Shown piece after piece: positions 4,810 to 6,111 of a stretch of DNA of 6,111 bases (position 1 is the stretch's first letter; each line of letters starts with the position of its first letter). The DNA is from an uncultured Lachnospiraceae bacterium. GTDB taxonomy: Bacteria > Bacillota_A > Clostridia > Lachnospirales > Lachnospiraceae. The notes under the pieces are model-generated. The model saw only the letters and a program-made list of their open reading frames with translations. It was not told the DNA's origin and did no database searches. The stretch spans positions 1-6,111 of the forward strand of contig CACZQE010000121.1 of the NCBI GenBank assembly GCA_902783205.1. Direction: 5' to 3'. A program made the translations under genes and the position numbers.

Positions 4810-5516
4810 GAATCCTTGTAATTCCTGACGTACATCTGAAACCCCGGATGTTTGACCGGGCATCGGAGCTGCTGGAAGAAAACAAGGCGGACAGAGCAGT
4901 CTGCCTGATGGATATTGCGGATGACTGGCATCAGCAGTTCAATCTGGACCTCTACATCCGGACCTACGATGCGGCGATCGCCTTTGCCGGAAAGTATCCG
5001 GACACGCTCTGGTGCTACGGAAATCACGATGTCTGCTATCTCTGGAATCAGAGAGAATCAGGGTATTCCAAAATGGCGCCCTGGACAGTCTGCGAAAAAC
5101 TGCGCCTCTTAAAGGAGACCCTGCCCGATGAAGGGCAGCTGGCCTATATTCACCGGATTGATCATGTCCTTTTCTCGCATGCCGGCCTGGCAGATGAATT
5201 TGTCCGCAGTCATGTTCCTGCGGACAAATACGATGATGTTGATTCTGTTATTGAAACAATCAATGGTTTCGAATGCGGACAGATGTGGCAGGATCTGTCA
5301 CCAATCTGGCTCCGGCCGCAGTACTACAGAGGAAAGCTCTACAAGTCTGAAGAGTTCCTGCAGCTGGCAGGACATACACCGGTTGAAAGGATTACCCGCC
5401 AGGGGAGCCTGGTCTCCTGCGATGTGTTCTCAACCTACAATACAGGGGAAGTGATCGGGACACAGGAATTCCCGGTGATCGATACGGTCAGCCGGGAATG
5501 TCAGGGTTTCCGATAA
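4806..5516 (+). CDS. Calcineurin-like metallophosphoesterase
   Basis: The 236-residue protein has the ordered metal-binding motifs of the calcineurin-like phosphoesterase superfamily: DVH (Asp8, His10), an Asp-rich MDIADDW (Asp36, Asp39/Asp40), GNHD (72-75), SHAG (124-127) and GHTP (189-192). These bind two divalent metals and hydrolyse phosphoesters, but the substrate cannot be inferred. The usual GD of the second motif is MD here, a mild departure; the metal-ligand Asp is kept. It appears cytoplasmic. The start is GTG at 4806, overlapping the DUF523 stop (GTGA) with GAGGTG five bases before it, so translation is coupled to DUF523. The 3' end overlaps the convergent oxidoreductase gene by 29 bp. 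Alternatives within the superfamily, such as a symmetrical Ap4A hydrolase or protein phosphatase, cannot be separated. Confidence 0.92.
   Translation: MRILVIPDVHLKPRMFDRASELLEENKADRAVCLMDIADDWHQQFNLDLYIRTYDAAIAFAGKYPDTLWCYGNHDVCYLWNQRESGYSKMAPWTVCEKLRLLKETLPDEGQLAYIHRIDHVLFSHAGLADEFVRSHVPADKYDDVDSVIETINGFECGQMWQDLSPIWLRPQYYRGKLYKSEEFLQLAGHTPVERITRQGSLVSCDVFSTYNTGEVIGTQEFPVIDTVSRECQGFR
5468..5499. terminator. Inverted repeat at the convergent gene ends, possible weak terminator
   Basis: ATTCCCGG (5468-5475) pairs perfectly with CCGGGAAT (5492-5499), and the stem can extend by TGA/TCA past one bulged G, leaving a 9-base loop. It spans the stop codon of the reverse-strand oxidoreductase and the last codons of the phosphoesterase. 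There is no U-tract on either side, so termination is uncertain, but no other terminator candidate is visible between these genes. Confidence 0.35.
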
Positions 5517-6075
5517 TCGATATTTCCTTTTCTGCATCTTTTAAAATGGCCTCGACATCGGCACCGTCGATGTCGAGCCCTGCCGCCCTGATCAGCCGGA
5601 CGTCAGAAATGCCATAATAATTCTGTGCCAGCGCCTTTACATATCCAAAGCCGAATTCTTCCGGCATATAGTACCCCCCTGCCGTAGTAACAAAAAAGAG
5701 CCTCTCAGCCTTGCAAAGACCGACCGGAATCCCTTCTTCCGTGTATCTGAAGGTGATTCCGACCACATTGATCTGCTCAAGATACTGCTTCAGGGAAGCA
5801 GGAAAAGACAAATCCCAGTATGGGGCAGCAATCACTATGGTTTCTGCCTGAGCAAAATTACGCGCAGGCTCGAACATAGTATTCTCGTAATCGCCGGCGG
5901 AGATAAGCCGGTCCCGCATATCGAGAAAGCTTTCATCCGCAACGGGAAATGTCATCTCATGAAGCCGGACTTCCGTAAAGGGTTTATTTAAAGTCAGGAG
6001 CAGGCTTTCTGCCAGTCTTCTGGTTCTGGATTCCTTTCGCACACAGGCATTGATAAAAAGTATCGGTCTTTCCAT
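5488..6075 (-). CDS. Flavodoxin-fold NAD(P)H-dependent oxidoreductase
   Basis: This 195-residue cytoplasmic protein looks like the Flavodoxin_2 family of FMN-dependent NAD(P)H quinone reductases and azoreductases, which transfer two electrons from NAD(P)H to quinones or similar acceptors. The opening strand and loop ILFINACVRKESRTRRLAESLL (5-26) is the FMN-phosphate loop, APYWDLSFPASLKQYLEQI (84-102) is the highly characteristic flavin-binding segment, and VTTAGGYY (129-136) is the second flavin loop. Length is typical. ATG 6075 has AGAGAGGTG ending four bases upstream. Physiological substrate is unknown; an iron-sulfur flavoprotein is unlikely because no cysteine cluster is present. It is convergent with the phosphoesterase gene, and their coding ends overlap. 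Confidence 0.9.
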   Translation of the reverse strand: MERPILFINACVRKESRTRRLAESLLLTLNKPFTEVRLHEMTFPVADESFLDMRDRLISAGDYENTMFEPARNFAQAETIVIAAPYWDLSFPASLKQYLEQINVVGITFRYTEEGIPVGLCKAERLFFVTTAGGYYMPEEFGFGYVKALAQNYYGISDVRLIRAAGLDIDGADVEAILKDAEKEISIIGNPDIPG

Positions 6076-6103
6076 TCGGCACCTCTCTGATTCTCATTTT
6101 GTC

Positions 6104-6109
6104 GTTATA
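6104..6109 (-). promoter_or_regulatory. Possible -10 box of the oxidoreductase gene
   Basis: TATAAC on the reverse strand lies 28 bp before the ATG at 6075, a normal distance for a short leader. The -35 region would be beyond the window edge, so the call cannot be confirmed here. Confidence 0.3.
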
Positions 6110-6111
6110 AT

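Noticed and set aside
4276..4863. A 195-codon reverse-strand frame opposite the DUF523 gene.
   Set aside because: The product shows no family resemblance and is rich in His, Gln and Phe as expected for an antisense shadow, and it covers the divergent promoter region; the plus-strand DUF523 motifs are unmistakable.

Overview
The window looks like chromosomal DNA from an anaerobic Firmicute, most likely a gut clostridium of the Lachnospiraceae type. This is inferred from strong AGGAGG-type ribosome binding sites, AT-rich intergenic DNA between genes of middling GC, a Gram-positive-style lipoprotein, and a GGGtGRT/NifU-like gene pair of the kind known from anaerobic Firmicutes. There is no rRNA, tRNA, CRISPR array, insertion sequence or phage gene.

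Layout. Positions 1-1409 (minus strand) hold a two-gene operon: a NifU-like iron-sulfur scaffold protein followed by a GGGtGRT-family protein that runs off the left edge. Positions 1538-2227 (minus) encode an unrecognised protein with two membrane segments and an Ala/Gly-rich linker. Divergent from it, 2447-3667 (plus) encodes a small XRE-type regulator and a secreted lipoprotein with a probable DUF4352-like C-terminal domain. A strong bidirectional terminator at 3673-3720 separates the lipoprotein gene from a convergent free-methionine-(R)-sulfoxide reductase gene (3731-4189, minus). Then come a translationally coupled pair, a DUF523 protein and a calcineurin-like phosphoesterase (4378-5516, plus), and a convergent flavodoxin-fold NAD(P)H oxidoreductase (5488-6075, minus) whose 3' end overlaps that of the phosphoesterase by 29 bp.

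The most interesting part is 2228-2760. A 44-bp unit occurs twice in the same orientation, once before the regulator gene and once before the lipoprotein gene. It consists of a perfect 15-bp palindrome (TTCACGATTCGTGAA), a partly conserved spacer and a TATACT -10 box, with identical spacing in both copies. The second palindrome is built from the last codons and stop codon of the regulator gene. The first also lies upstream of the divergent membrane-protein gene. The simplest reading is a small self-contained regulon (XRE regulator, lipoprotein, probably the membrane protein) run by its own regulator through this site. The regulator transcript also has a leader able to fold over its own ribosome binding site. 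What the module does cannot be told from the sequence.

The other genes suggest redox and cofactor maintenance (Fe-S scaffold, methionine sulfoxide repair, flavin oxidoreductase), but they sit in separate transcription units and need not work together.
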